A DNA stretch of 64,000 nucleotides from NCBI RefSeq assembly GCF_030867145.1, contig NC_134441.1, positions 6,822,992 through 6,886,991 on the forward strand, in the 5' to 3' direction. The stretch comes from Opisthocomus hoazin. Its lineage: Eukaryota; Chordata; Aves; Opisthocomiformes; Opisthocomidae. The position numbers and the translations under genes were made by a program. Below the pieces are notes generated by a model that had not been told where the DNA came from, did not search any database, and worked only from the letters and a program-made list of their open reading frames with translations. This document shows positions 13,082 through 24,028 of the stretch, piece after piece. Each line of letters starts with the position of its first letter. The first letter of the stretch is position 1.

Positions 13082-16000
13082 CTCCAGGACCACAACAACA
13101 CAGCACTCAGGACCCCAACAGAGCCCCCAGGACAACACCAGAGCCCCCATGATCCGAACAGTGCCTCCAGGACATCCACAGAGCCCCCAGGACCCGGACA
13201 GAGCCCCAGGACCCGAACAGAGCCCCTAAAACAACAACAGATCCCCCAGGACCCGAACAGTGCCCCGAGGACATCCACAGAGCCCCCAGGACCCGGACAG
13301 AGCCCCCAGGAACCGAACAGAGCCCCCAAGAAACCAACAAAGCCCCCAGGACACTATCAGAGCCCCTAAAACAACAACAGAGCCCCCAAGAATCCAACAG
13401 AGCCCCCAGGACACTAACAGAGACCCTAAAACAACAACAGAGCACCCAGGAACCTAACAGAGCCCCCAGGACATCTACAGAGCCCCCAGGACCACAACAG
13501 AGCGCCCACGACAACAACAGAGCCCCCAGGACCCCAACAGAGCCCCCAGCACAACAACAGAGTCCCCAGGACCACAACAGAGCCCCTAGGACCCGAACAG
13601 AGACCCCAGGACCCGAACAGAGCCCCCAGGAACACAACAGAGTCCCTAGGACAACAACAGAGACCCCAGAACAACAACAGAGCCCCCATTACCCGAACTG
13701 AGCCCCCAGGACAACAACAGAGCCCCCAAGACAACAACAGAGCCCCCAGGACACGAACAGAGCCCCCAGGACTCCAACAGAGCCCCCGGACCCCAACAGA
13801 GCCCCCGGGACAACAACAGAGCTTTTAGGACCCGAACATAGCCCCCAGGACAACAACAGAGTCTCCAGGAACACAACAGAGCCCCTGGGACCCGAACAGA
13901 GCCCCCCGGACCACAATAGAGCACCCAGGACAACAACAGAGACCCCAGGACCCGAACAGAGCCCCCAGGCCCCGAAAATAGCACCCAGGACCACAACAGA
14001 GCCCCCAGGACCCGAACAGAGCCCCCAGGAACACTACAGAGCCCCCAGGACCACAACAGAGCCCCCAGAACCACAGCAGAGGCCTTAGGACCCGAATAGA
14101 GGCCCCAGGACTCGAACAGAGCCCCCAGGACACGGACAGAGCCCCCAGGACCCCAACAGAGCCTCCAGGATACGAACAGAGCCCACACTACAATAACAGA
14201 TCCCCCAGGACCACAACAGAGCCCCCAGGGACACAAGAAAGCCCCCAGGACACGAATAGAGCCCCCAGGACCCCAACAGAGCCCCCAGGAGCACAACGTA
14301 GCCCCCAGGACCCGTACAGTGCCCCCAGAAGCGGAACAGAGTCCCCAGGACCAGAAGAGAGCCCAAAGGACCACAACAGAGCCCTTAGGAGCCAAACAGA
14401 GCCCCCAGGACATCCACAGAGCCCCCAGGAAATGGACGGAGCCCCCAGGACCCGGCCAGAGCAACCAGCACCCGAACAGAAACCCCAGGACCTCAACAGA
14501 GCCCCCGGAACACGAACAGAGCTTACAGGACCACAACAGAGCCCCGAGGACAACAACAGAGCCCCCAGGACCCCAAAAGAGCCCCCAGGACAACAACATA
14601 GACCTTAGGACCCAAACAGAGCCTTAAGGACATCCACAGAGTCCCCAGGACACGGGCAGAGCCCCCAGGACACCAACAGAGCCCCCAGGACCCGAACAGA
14701 GCACCCAGGACCCTAACAGAGCCCCCAGGACACGAACAGAGCCCCCACTACAATAACAGAGCCCCCAGGAACACAACATAGCCCCCAGAACCACAACAGA
14801 GCCCCCAGGACCCGAATAGAGGCCCCAGAACCACAACAGAGCCCCCAGGACCACAAGAGAGACGCCAGAACCCGAACAGTGCCCCCAGGACCTGAACAGA
14901 GTCCCCAGGACCCGAACAGAGCCCCCAGGACAATAACAGAGCCTTCAAGACCACAACAGAGCCCCCAGGACCACAACAGAGCCCCCAGGACACGAACAGA
15001 GTGCCCAGGACCCCAACAGAGCCCCAGGGCCACAACAAAGCCCCCAGGACCCGAACAGAGCCCAGAGGTCATCCACAGAGCCCCCAGGATACAGACAGAT
15101 CTACCAGGACCCGGACAGTGCCACTAGGACACGAACAGAGCCCCCAGGACACGAACAGAGCCCCCAGGACCCAAACAGAGCCTCCAGGAGCACAACAAAG
15201 ACCCCAGGAGCCAAACAGAGCCCCCAGGACAACAACAGAGACCCCAGGACCTGAACAGTGCCCCCAGGACATCCACAGAGCCCCCAGGACCCGGACAGAG
15301 CCCCCAGGACCCGAACAGAGCCCACAAGACCCCAACAGAGCCCCCAGGACACTAACAGAGCCCCTAAAACAACAGCAAAGCACGCAGGAACCCAACAGAG
15401 CCCCCAGGACCCCAACAGAGTCCCCAGGACACCAACAGAGCTCCCAGGGCCACAACAAAGCCCCCAGGACACGAATAGAGTCACCAGGACCACAACAGAG
15501 CCCTCAGGACCACAACAGAGCCCCAGGACGCGAACAAAGTCCCCAGGACCACAACAGAGCCCCCAGGAACACAACAGAGCCCCCAGGACCACAACAGAGC
15601 CCCCAGAACCCGAACAGAGCCCCCAGCACCACAACAGAGCCCCCAGGACACGAACAGAGCCCCCAAGACCCCAACAGAGCCCCCAGGACACTAACAGAGC
15701 CCCTAAAACAACAACAGAGCCCTCAAGAATCCAACAGAGCCCACAGGACACTAACAGAGCCCCTAAAACAACAGCAAAGCACCCAGGAAAACAACAGAGG
15801 CCCCAATACATCTACAGAGACCCCAGGACCACAACAGAGCCCCCAGGACAACAACAGAGCACTCAGGACCCCAACAGAGCCCCCAGGACAACAACAGATC
15901 CCCCAGGAACCGAACGGAGCACCCAGGACCCCAACAGAGACCCCAGGCCACCAAGAAAGCCTCCAGGACAATAACAGAGCCCCCAGGACCCGAACATAGC

Positions 16001-16186
16001 CCCCCAGGACAACAACAGAGTCCCCAGGACCACAACAGAGCCCCTAGGACCCGAACAGAGCCCCCAGGACCCGAACAGAGCCCCCAGGACAACAACAGAG
16101 CCCCCAGGACAACAACAGAGACTCCAGAACAACAACAGAGCCTGCAGGACCACAACAGAGCCCCCAGGACCACAACACAGCCCCCA
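13082..16186. repeat. Higher-order repeat copy 5, truncated
   Basis: Fifth copy. It follows the canonical order for about 3.1 kb and then leaves it near 16186, where the expected CAGAAACCC unit is replaced by CAGGAACAC and unrelated unit order follows. A handful of private substitutions (near 14190, 14550 and 14828) make it the most diverged of the five long copies. Confidence 0.88.
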
Positions 16187-17100
16187 GGAACACAACAGAG
16201 CCGCCAGGACCACAAGAGAGCCCCCAGGACCCCAACAGAACCCCAAATACACCAACAGAGCCCCCAGGACAAAAACAGAGCTTTTAGGACCCGAACATAG
16301 CCCCCAGGACAACAACAGAGTCCCCAGGAATACAACAGAGCCCATGGGACCCTAACAGACCCCCCAGGACTCGAACAGAGCCCCGAGGACCTGAACAGAG
16401 CCCCCAGGACCACAACACAGCGCCCAGGACAACAACAGAGACCCCAGAACAACAACAGAGCCCCCAGGCCTTGAACATAGCACCCAGGACCACAACAGAG
16501 CCCCCAGGACCCGAACAGAGCCCCCAGGAACACAACAGAGCCCCCAGGACCGCAACAGAGCCGCCAGGACCTGAACAGAGCCCCCAGGACAACAGCAGAG
16601 CCCTTAGGACCCGAACAGAGACCCTAGGACAACCACAGTGCCCCCAGGACACCAACAAAGTCCCCAGGACACCAATCGAGCCCCCAGGACCACAACAGAG
16701 ACCCCAGGACCCGAACAGAGCCCCCAGGACAATAACAGAGCCTCCAAAACCACAACAGAGCTCCCAGGACCACAACAGAGCCCCCAGGAAACCAACAGAG
16801 ACCCCAGGGTCACAACAAAGACCCCAGGAACCGAACAGAGCCCCCAGGAACACAACAGAGCCCTCAGGACCACAACAGAGCCCCCAGGACGCGAACAGAG
16901 CCCCCAGGAGCACAACAGAGCCCCCAGGAACCCAACAGAGCCCACAGGACAACAACAGAGCCCCCAGGACCCCAACGGAGCCCTCAAGAAAACAACAGAG
17001 CCCCCAGGACCCGAACAGAGTTCCCAGGACCAGAACAGAGCCCCCAGGACCCACAACAGAGCCTCCAGGACCACAACAGAGCCCCCAGGACCCAAACAGA
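16187..17100. repeat. Non-canonical 20-bp units between repeat copies
   Basis: About 46 units of the same 20-bp family whose order does not follow any of the five long copies. Several blocks resemble scattered parts of the higher-order unit, such as CTTTTAGGACCCGAACATAG near 16280 and AGGGTCACAACAAAG near 16806. It joins the truncated fifth copy to a partial sixth copy that begins 140 bp inside the canonical order, so it marks a rearrangement junction. Confidence 0.75.
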
Positions 17101-18740
17101 GCCCCTAAAACAACAACAGATCCCCCAGGACCCGAACAGTGCCCCGAGGACATCCACAGAGCCCCCAGGACCCGGACAGAGCCCCCAGGAACCGAACAGA
17201 GCCCCCAAGAAACCAACAAAGCCCCCAGGACACTATCAGAGCCCCTAAAACAACAACAGAGCACCCAGGAACCTAACAGAGCCCCCAGGACACTAACAGA
17301 GACCCTAAAACAACAACAGAGCACCCAGGAACCTAACAGAGCCCCCAGGACATCTACAGAGCCCCCAGGACCACAACAGAGTGCCCACGACAACAACAGA
17401 GCCCCCAGGACTCCAACAGAGCCCCCAGCACAACAACAGATTCCCCAGGACCACAGCAGAGCCCCTAGGACCCGAACAGAGACCCCAGGACCCGAACAGA
17501 GCCCCCAGGAACACAACAGAGCCCCCAGGACAACAACAGAGACCCCAGAACAACAACAGAGCCCCCAGGACACGAACAGAGCCCCCAGGACTCCAACAGA
17601 GCCCCCGGACCCCAACAGAGCCCCCGGGACAACAACAGAGCTTTTAGGACCCAAACATAGCCCCCAGGACAACAACAGAGTCTCCAGGAACACAACAGAG
17701 CCCCCGGGACCCGAACAGAGTCCCCCGGACCACAATAGAGCACCCAGAACAACAACAGAGACCCCAGGACCCGAACAGAGCCCCCAGGCCCCGAAAATAG
17801 CACCCAGGACCACAACAGAGCCCCCAGGACCCGAACAGAGCCCCCAGGAACACAACAGAGCCCCCAGGAACACAACAGAGCCCCCAGGACCACAGCAGAG
17901 GCCTTAGGACCCGAATAGAGGCCCCAGGACTCGAACAGAGCCCCCAGGACACGGACAGAGCCCCCAGGACCCCAACAGAGCCTCCAGGATACGAACAGAG
18001 CCCACACTACAATAACAGATCCCCCAGGACCACAACAGAGCCCCCAGGGACACAAGAAAGCCCCCAGGACACGAATAGAGCCCCCAGGACCCCAACAGAG
18101 CCCCCAGGAGCACAACATAGCCCCCAGGACCCGTACAGTGCCCCCAGAAGCGGAACAGAGTCCCCAGGACCAGAAGAGAGCCCAAAGGACCACAACAGAG
18201 CCCTTAGGAGCCAAACAGAGCCCCCAGGACATCCACAGAGCCCCCAGGAAATGGACGGAGCCCCCAGGACCCGGCCAGAGCAACCAGCACCCGAACAGAA
18301 ACCCCAGAACCTCAACAGAGCCCCCGGAACACGAACAGAGCTTACAGAACCACAACAGAGCCCCGAGGACCACAACAGAGCCCCCAGGACCCCAAAAGAG
18401 CCCCCAGGACAACAACATAGCCCTTAGGACCCAAACAGAGCCTTAAGGACATCCACAGAGCCCCCAGGACACCAACAGAGCCCCCAGGACACCAACAGAG
18501 CCCCCAGGACCCGAACAGAGCACCCAGGACCACAACAGAGCCCCCAGGACACGAACAGAGCCCCCACTACAATAACAGAGCCCCCAGGAACACAACATAG
18601 CCCCCAGAACCACAACAGAGCCCCCAGGACCCGAATAGAGGCCCCAGGACCCCAACAGAGCCCCCAGGACCACAAGAGAGCCGCCAGGACCCGAACAGTG
18701 CCCCCAGGACCTGAACAGAGTCCCCAGGACCCGAACAGAG
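17101..18740. repeat. Partial, diverged sixth higher-order copy
   Basis: Position 17101 matches canonical position 141 (CCCCTAAAACAACAACAG followed by the same unit order), and the match runs to about canonical 1820. Relative to copy 1 there is a three-unit (60 bp) deletion near 17560 and many single-base differences, so this copy is older than copies 1-4. Confidence 0.82.
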
Positions 18741-21700
18741 CCCAAAGGACAACAACAGAGCCCTTAGGACCCGAACAGAGCCACAAGGACATTCACAGAG
18801 ACCCCAGGAAACGGACAGAGCCCCCAGGACCCAGCCAGAGCCCTTAGGACCCGAACGGAGCCCCCAGGACCTCTACAGAGCCCCCGGGACACAAACAGAG
18901 CCCACAGGAACAAAACAGAGCCCCCAGGACCACAACAGAGCCCTTAGGACACGAATAGAGGCCCCAGGACTCGAACAGAGCCCCCAGGACCCGAACAGAG
19001 CCCCCAGGACCCCAACAGAGTCTCCAGGACACGAACAGAGTCCCCACTACAATAACCAAGCCCCCAGGAACACAACAGAGCCAAAAGAAACACAACAGAG
19101 CCTCCAGGACCCAGACAGAGCCCCCAGGACACGAACAGAGCCCCCAAAACAACAACAGAGCCCCCAGGACCACAACAGAGCCCCCAGGACCCGAACTGAT
19201 GCCCCAGGACGCCAACAGAGCCCCCAGGACACAAACAGAGCCCCAAGGAACACAACAGAGCCCCCAGGACCACAACAGATACTCCGGAACAACAACACAG
19301 GACTCCAACAGAGCCCCAAGGACATCAACAGAGCACCCAGAAACCCAGCGAAGCTTCCAGGACACCAAGAGAGCCCCCAAGACACCAGCGAAGCCCCTAG
19401 GACCCCAGCGAAACCCCCAGGACACCAACAGGTCCCCCAGGACCACAACAGAGCCCCCAGGAACCCAACAGAGCCCCCAGGACCCCAACAGGTCCCCCAG
19501 GACCCCAACAGAGTCCCCAGGAACCCAACAGAGCCCCCAGGACCCCAACGAAGACCCCAGGACCCCAACAGAGCATCCAGGACCACAGCAAATCCCCCAG
19601 GAACCCAAGAGAGCCCCAGGACCACAACAGAGCCCACAGGACCACAGAGAAGCCCCCAAGGAACCCAATACAGCCCCTAGGATCCCAGCGAAGACCCCAG
19701 GACCCTAACAGTGCACCAGGACACCAACAGAGCCCCCAGGACACCAGCACAGCCCCCAGGCCTCCAAAGAAGCCCCCAGGACCCCAACAGAGCCGCCAGA
19801 ACACCAACAGAGCCCACAAGACTCCAGCGAATCCCCCAGGACCCCAACAGAGCCCCCAGGACACCAAAGGAGTCTTCATAATCTCAGCAAAGCCCCCATG
19901 ACCCGAACAGAACCTTAAGGACCCCAGCGGATCCCCCAGGACCCCAACAGAGAACACAGGACTCCAACAGAGCCCCGGGGACACCAACAGAGCACCCAGA
20001 AACCCAGCAAAGTTTCCAGGACCCCAAAAGAGCCCCCAAGACACCAGCGAAGCCTCCTAGACCCCAGCGAAACCCCCAGGACCCCAACAGGTCTCCCAGG
20101 ACACCAACAGAACCCCCAGGACCCCAATAAATCTCCCAGGACCCCAACGAATATCCCAGGACCCCAACAGAGCCCCCAGGACTCCAACAAATTTCCAAGG
20201 ACCCCAACGAAGACCCCCGGACCCCATCAGAGCCCCCAGGACCACAGAGAAGCCCCCAGGGAAGCCAATAGAGCCCTCAGGACCCCAGCGAAGACCTCAG
20301 GACACCAGCAGAGCCCCAGGACCCCAAAAGAGTCCCCAGCACACCAACGGAGCCCCCAGGCCTCCAAGGAAGCCCCCAGGACGCCAACAGAGCCCCCAGG
20401 ACACCAATACAGCCCACAAGACTCCAGCAAATCCCCCAGGACCCCAATAGAGCCCCCAGGACACCACCAGAGCCCCCAGGACCCCAGTGAATTAACCAGG
20501 AACCCAACAGAGCCCCCAGGACCCCAACGGAGCCCCCAAGACCCCAGCAAAACCCCCAAAACCCCAGCGGAGCCCCCAGGACCTCAGCACAAATCCCAGG
20601 ACCCCAACAGAGCCCCCAGAACCCCAGCAAAGCCCCCAAGACACCAACAGAGCTCCCAGGCCACCAGCGAAGCCCCCAGTACACCAAAACAACCCCCAGG
20701 ACCCCAGCGAAGACCCCAGGACACCAACAGAACCCCCAAAACCCCAACGGAGCCCTAGGACCCCAGCGAAGCCCCCAGGACACCAACAGAGCCCCCAGGA
20801 CACCAATGGAGCCCTCAGGACACGAGCGAAGACCCCAGGAGAACATCAGAGCCCCCGAGACCCCAAAGGAGCCCCCAGGACCCCAGCAAAGTCCCCAGGA
20901 CCCGAACAGAGCCCCCAGGACTCCAGCGGAACCCCCAGGAACCCAGCGAAGCCTGCAGGGCTCAACAGAGTCCCCACGACACCAGCGAAGACCCCAGGAC
21001 CCCACCAGAGAACCCAGGACGCCAACAAAGCCACCAGGACACCAGCAGAGCCCCGAAGAGCCCAGCAAAATCCCCAGGACCCCACCAGAGAACCCAGGAC
21101 ACCAACGGAGCCCCCAGGATCCCAGCGAAGACCCCAGGACCCCAACAGAATCCCCAAGACACAACGAAGCCCCCAGGACTCCAGCGGAACCACCAGGACC
21201 ACAGCGAAGGAACCAGGAAGCCAACAGAGCCCCCAGGACTGCAACAGAGCCCCCAGGACCCCAGAAAAAACCCAGGACCCCAACAGAGCCTCCAGGACCC
21301 CAACAAATCTCCCAGGACCCCAACGAAGCCCTCAGGACCCCATCAGAGCCCCCAGGACCACAGAGAAGCCCCCAGGGACGCCAATAGAGCCCCCAGGACC
21401 CCAGCAAAGACGCCAGGACCCCAACAGAGTCCCAGGACCCCAAAAGAGCCCCCAGCACACCAATGGAGCCCCCACACCTCCAATGAAGCCCCCACGACCC
21501 CAACAGAGCGCCCAGGACATCAACAGAGCCCACAAGACTCCAGCAAATCCCCCAGGACCCAAATAGAGCCCCCAGGACCCCAACAGAGCCCCAGGACCCC
21601 AGAAAAGGCCCCAGGAACCCAACAGAGCGCTGAGGACACCAACAGAGCCCCCAGGACCCCCACAGTGTCCCCAGGACCCCAGCGAAACCCCCAGAACACC

Positions 21701-21928
21701 AACAGAGCCCCCAGGACCCCAACAGAACCCCCAGGACCCCAGCGATGCCCCCAAGACCCCAGCGAAGCCCCCAGGACCACAACAGAGCCCCCAGTACCCC
21801 AGTAAATCCCCCCGGACCCCAACAGAGCCCCCAGGACTCCAGCGATGCCCCCAGGACCCCAACAGAGCCCCTAGGACCCCAACAGAGCCCCCAGGACCCC
21901 GGCGAAGCCCGCAGGACCCCAACAAACC
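18741..21928. repeat. Diverged proximal edge of the 20-bp array
   Basis: From 18741 the higher-order pattern is lost. From about 19300 a different unit family dominates, with GACCCCAGCGAAGCCCCCAG and GACACCAACAGAGCCCCCAG as typical units. Indels that break the 20-bp register become frequent, for example near 19300, 20325 and 21590. The array dissolves into unique DNA at about 21928, roughly 0.9 kb upstream of the ENTPD4 first exon. Confidence 0.85.
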
Positions 21929-22504
21929 TTAGAAAATCACCCAGCATGTCGCTTACTCCGGGGAAAGCAGCGCTTTAACCCGCGAGAGCTTTGTGCAGCA
22001 CCCTCCAAACCCGCCCGGCGGGCACGGATCGCCACGCGTGGGGTTTCGGTCATGATCGGATTCGCCCACTGCAGCCGGACAGGACCCACAGGGAGAGGTG
22101 AGGCTCCAGCAGATCTCCCCAGCCTTCCCGCCAACAAATTCCTGTTCTCAAGGCGTTCTGGCTGCCAGGAGTAACAATTTTTCTTTCCAGTTCTCCGAAG
22201 GGTTCCCGGAGTGGCGCGGGCACAAGCTGTGCTGCTGCGCAGTGGCAACGTGCAGGAGGGTTTCTCCCGCCACGCTTCGCCGCGGAGTTTCAGCTGCCTT
22301 CGAGGCAAGGAGAGGCTTTTTTAAAGCAGATTCATTTATTTACTACTCATATTACTAATATTTACATGCTTATTACAGGTCCTAAAACGCCATTGTGTAT
22401 TTCTGATATAGAAACAAATATTTCTATTGATATATTTGTATTTATAAATGTATTTTTTGATGTTTACGTGCTGTTTGCGTGTTTATATTCGCCTCTTTAT
22501 GCCG
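21929..22504. other. Unique spacer between array and promoter
   Basis: Non-repetitive DNA with two contrasting parts. 21929-22315 is CpG-rich (for example GCCCGGCGGGCACGGATCG near 22012). 22316-22500 is strongly A/T-rich. Open frames cross it on both strands, but I see no recognisable protein, splice-bounded exon or RNA gene. It may belong to the ENTPD4 upstream regulatory region. Confidence 0.6.
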
Positions 22505-22566
22505 GGGATGCAGCGCCCACCGCGCACAGCCCTGCAGCTCCGCTGCCCACCAGCATCACCTCCCCG

Positions 22567-22675
22567 GCCACGCCCCCCGACGTGGCCACGCCCCCACATG
22601 TTTCGCCACGCCCCTCGCTTGCAGCCACGCCTCCTCCCACCCGTAGCCACGCCTCCCCACGCGTGGCCACGCCCC
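22567..22675 (+). promoter_or_regulatory. Six phased GCCACGCC (KLF/SP-type) boxes
   Basis: GCCACGCC occurs at 22567, 22585, 22605, 22624, 22646 and 22666, with spacings of 18, 20, 19, 22 and 20 bp, close to two DNA helical turns. The sequence contains the CCACGCC(C) core bound by KLF/SP zinc-finger factors. The sequences between boxes differ, so this is either a degenerate short tandem repeat or a selected homotypic cluster. It lies about 70-170 bp upstream of the inferred first exon. Confidence 0.7.
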
Positions 22676-22739
22676 CGAGGGGGAATCCCTTCCCAGCCCA
22701 CCACCGCACGCCGCGCTGCTGCGTGTGTGCGCGCGCGCG

Positions 22740-22813
22740 TCACGTCCGGCGGCGGGACCCGGAAGTCGCGCGGTGGCCGGTTGCTACGCGGCGGACCGGC
22801 GGCGGTGCGGGAG
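22740..22813 (+). other. ENTPD4: ENTPD4 exon 1, 5' UTR (inferred)
   Basis: A strong splice donor (GAG|GTGAGC, GT at 22814) lies inside the CpG island and pairs naturally with the acceptor at 24501-24503. Vertebrate ENTPD4 genes begin with a non-coding exon. The 3' edge is supported by the donor; the 5' edge is only a guess. Confidence 0.6.
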
Positions 22814-23043
22814 GTGAGCGCGGCGCCGGCTGCCCGGGCCCCGGCTGAGGGAGCGGGGCCGGGAGCGGAGGGGGGAGCGCCTCCGGGCTGCCGGGACGGG
22901 CCTTGGCCTCCGGGGGTGCCGCCGCGGTTCTGGGGAGCGGGGCGGGGGGATGAGACCGGGCCGGGCCCCGAGGCCTGCCCGGTGCTGCCGGGGCCTGCGC
23001 CACTGCCCGCTGCCCTCCCCGCCTCCGCCAGGTGCGAGTTGAT

Positions 23044-23460
23044 GAGTTATGAGGAGAGGCTGAGGGAGCTGGGAATGTTCAGCCTGGAGCAGAGAAGGCT
23101 GAGAGGGGACCTTAGAAATGCCCATAAGTATCTGCAGGGTGGGGGTCAGGAGGACGGGGCCAGACTCTTTCCAGTGGTGCGCAGCGACAGGACGAGGGGC
23201 AATGGGCACAAACTGGAGCAGAGGAAGCTCCAGCTGAACCCGAGGAAGAACTTCTTCCCTCTGAGGGTGATGGAGCCCTGGCCCAGGCTGCCCAGGGAGG
23301 TTGTGGAGTCTCCTTCTCTGGAGATATTCCAGCCCCGCCTGGACGCGGTGCTGTGCAGCCTGCTCTGGGTGACCCTGCTTGGGCAGGGGGTTGGGCTGGG
23401 TGACCCACAGAGGTCCCTTCCAACCCCTGCCATGCTGGGATTCTGGGATTCTGTGAATGG
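23044..23460 (+). mobile_element. CR1 LINE 3' fragment, sense, in intron 1
   Basis: 5'-truncated CR1 retroelement on the + strand. It begins near TTATGAGGAGAGGCTGAGGG, contains the conserved blocks CTGGCCCAGGCTGCCCAGGG (around 23278) and CTTCCAACCCCTGCCATG, and ends in the octamer-like tail ATTCTGGGATTCTGTG. There is no poly(A) tail, as is normal for CR1. An open frame of 379 codons crossing the CpG island and this element is not a gene. Confidence 0.93.
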
Positions 23461-23647
23461 GCAGGAAGCTTTCGACGTACCAGTGACTGCTCTGCAGTGT
23501 ATGAGGCCTCTGGGGTTTTTTTTTGCCTTCGACTCTTTTCTCCTCCAGGTTGTTAGCAGTATTGTCCGGCTTTTTCTAGTGGTTTAGGTCAGGATGGGCA
23601 GAATAAAGATGACCCAATACGCAATTTCCTCCTGTAATGGTAAAAAG
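23082..23647 (+). repeat. Local duplication, copy A (CR1 plus flank)
   Basis: This 566-bp stretch, about 379 bp of CR1 and about 187 bp of non-CR1 flank, recurs at 44679-45241 in the same orientation with roughly 93% identity by eye. Shared non-CR1 flank, such as GTCCGGCTTTTTCTAGT and CAGAATAAAGATGACCCAAT, shows that this is a DNA duplication and not two independent insertions. Confidence 0.9.
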
Positions 23648-23741
23648 CCTGCTCTAGGTGACCCTGCTTTGGCAGGGCGTTGGACTGAGTGACCCACAGA
23701 GGGCCCTTCCAACCCCTGCCATGCTGTGATTCTGCAGGGCA
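23648..23741 (+). mobile_element. CR1 3' end, second short fragment
   Basis: About 90 bp matching only the extreme 3' end of CR1 (GACCCACAGAGGGCCCTTCC, then ATGCTGTGATTCTGCAG). In the duplicate at 45241 the sequence on both sides appears joined without it, which suggests it inserted after the duplication. Confidence 0.8.
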
Positions 23742-24028
23742 CGTACTGTCATGAGGCTGGGCCGTGTGTGGAGGGGCTGCGAGATCAGCTGGGGGTGGGT
23801 GGAGAGCCGTGGTCCAGACCTGCACTGAGGTGTCAGCAGGTTGTTTTTTTTAAAAAACATACCTTGCTGATGTTTTATGGTGTCTGGAGACTGGCTTTGG
23901 AGGTGGCAGCAGAGCTGCGGAGGCTCTGTTTGTGAAGAACTTGTGGAGCAGATGTGCTGCTGTCTACGCCCACCTTCTTTCTGTCTCCCTGATCAGGGCT
24001 GTGCTCCAGGCAGGGAGGGACTGTGTCC

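Larger units (their letters stand above)
1..21928. repeat. Giant 20-bp minisatellite upstream of ENTPD4
   Basis: Almost unbroken tandem array of a 20-bp unit, consensus CCCCCAGGACCCGAACAGAG on the + strand, roughly 1,100 units, entering the window from the left so its full size is unknown. Recurrent unit variants replace the core GGACCCGAACAG with GGACCACAACAG, GGACAACAACAG, GGACACGAACAG, GGACCCCAACAG, GGACATCCACAG or CCTAAAACAACAACAG. Because 20 is not a multiple of 3, three units (60 bp) make one 20-codon period. Every + frame therefore reads the same peptide in a different phase (about PPGPEQSPQDPNRAPRTTTE), and every - frame reads about SWGLCSGPGGSVRVLGALLG. The long frames on both strands follow from this and give no evidence of coding. 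The G-rich strand is the - strand. Confidence 0.97.
22505..23040 (+). promoter_or_regulatory. ENTPD4: CpG-island promoter of ENTPD4
   Basis: Abrupt rise in G+C and CpG density around the inferred first exon. Visible candidate factor sites are a consensus ETS site CCGGAAGT at 22759-22766, an RFX half-site-like GTTGCTAC at 22780-22787, an alternating CG run near 22729-22739 and six GCCACGCC boxes upstream. I see no convincing TATA box in the 22700-22760 interval, as expected for a housekeeping-type dispersed promoter. The transcription start is inferred, not seen. Confidence 0.75.

Noticed and set aside
1-16186. CRISPR-like array
   Set aside because: Units are contiguous with no unique spacers, and the context is a vertebrate genome.
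1-21928. Many 60-530 codon open frames on both strands of the left array as protein genes
   Set aside because: They repeat with the 20-bp unit, appear in all frames with the same 20-residue period, and lack promoters, splice structure or recognisable domains.
1-21928. Telomeric or known centromeric satellite
   Set aside because: No TTAGGG-type units; the 20-bp unit does not match a satellite I recognise, and the array lies next to a CpG-island promoter.
22448-23587. 379-codon + frame across the CpG island as a gene
   Set aside because: It runs through the promoter, the inferred exon 1 donor and a CR1 element; GC-rich DNA and CR1 explain the open frame.
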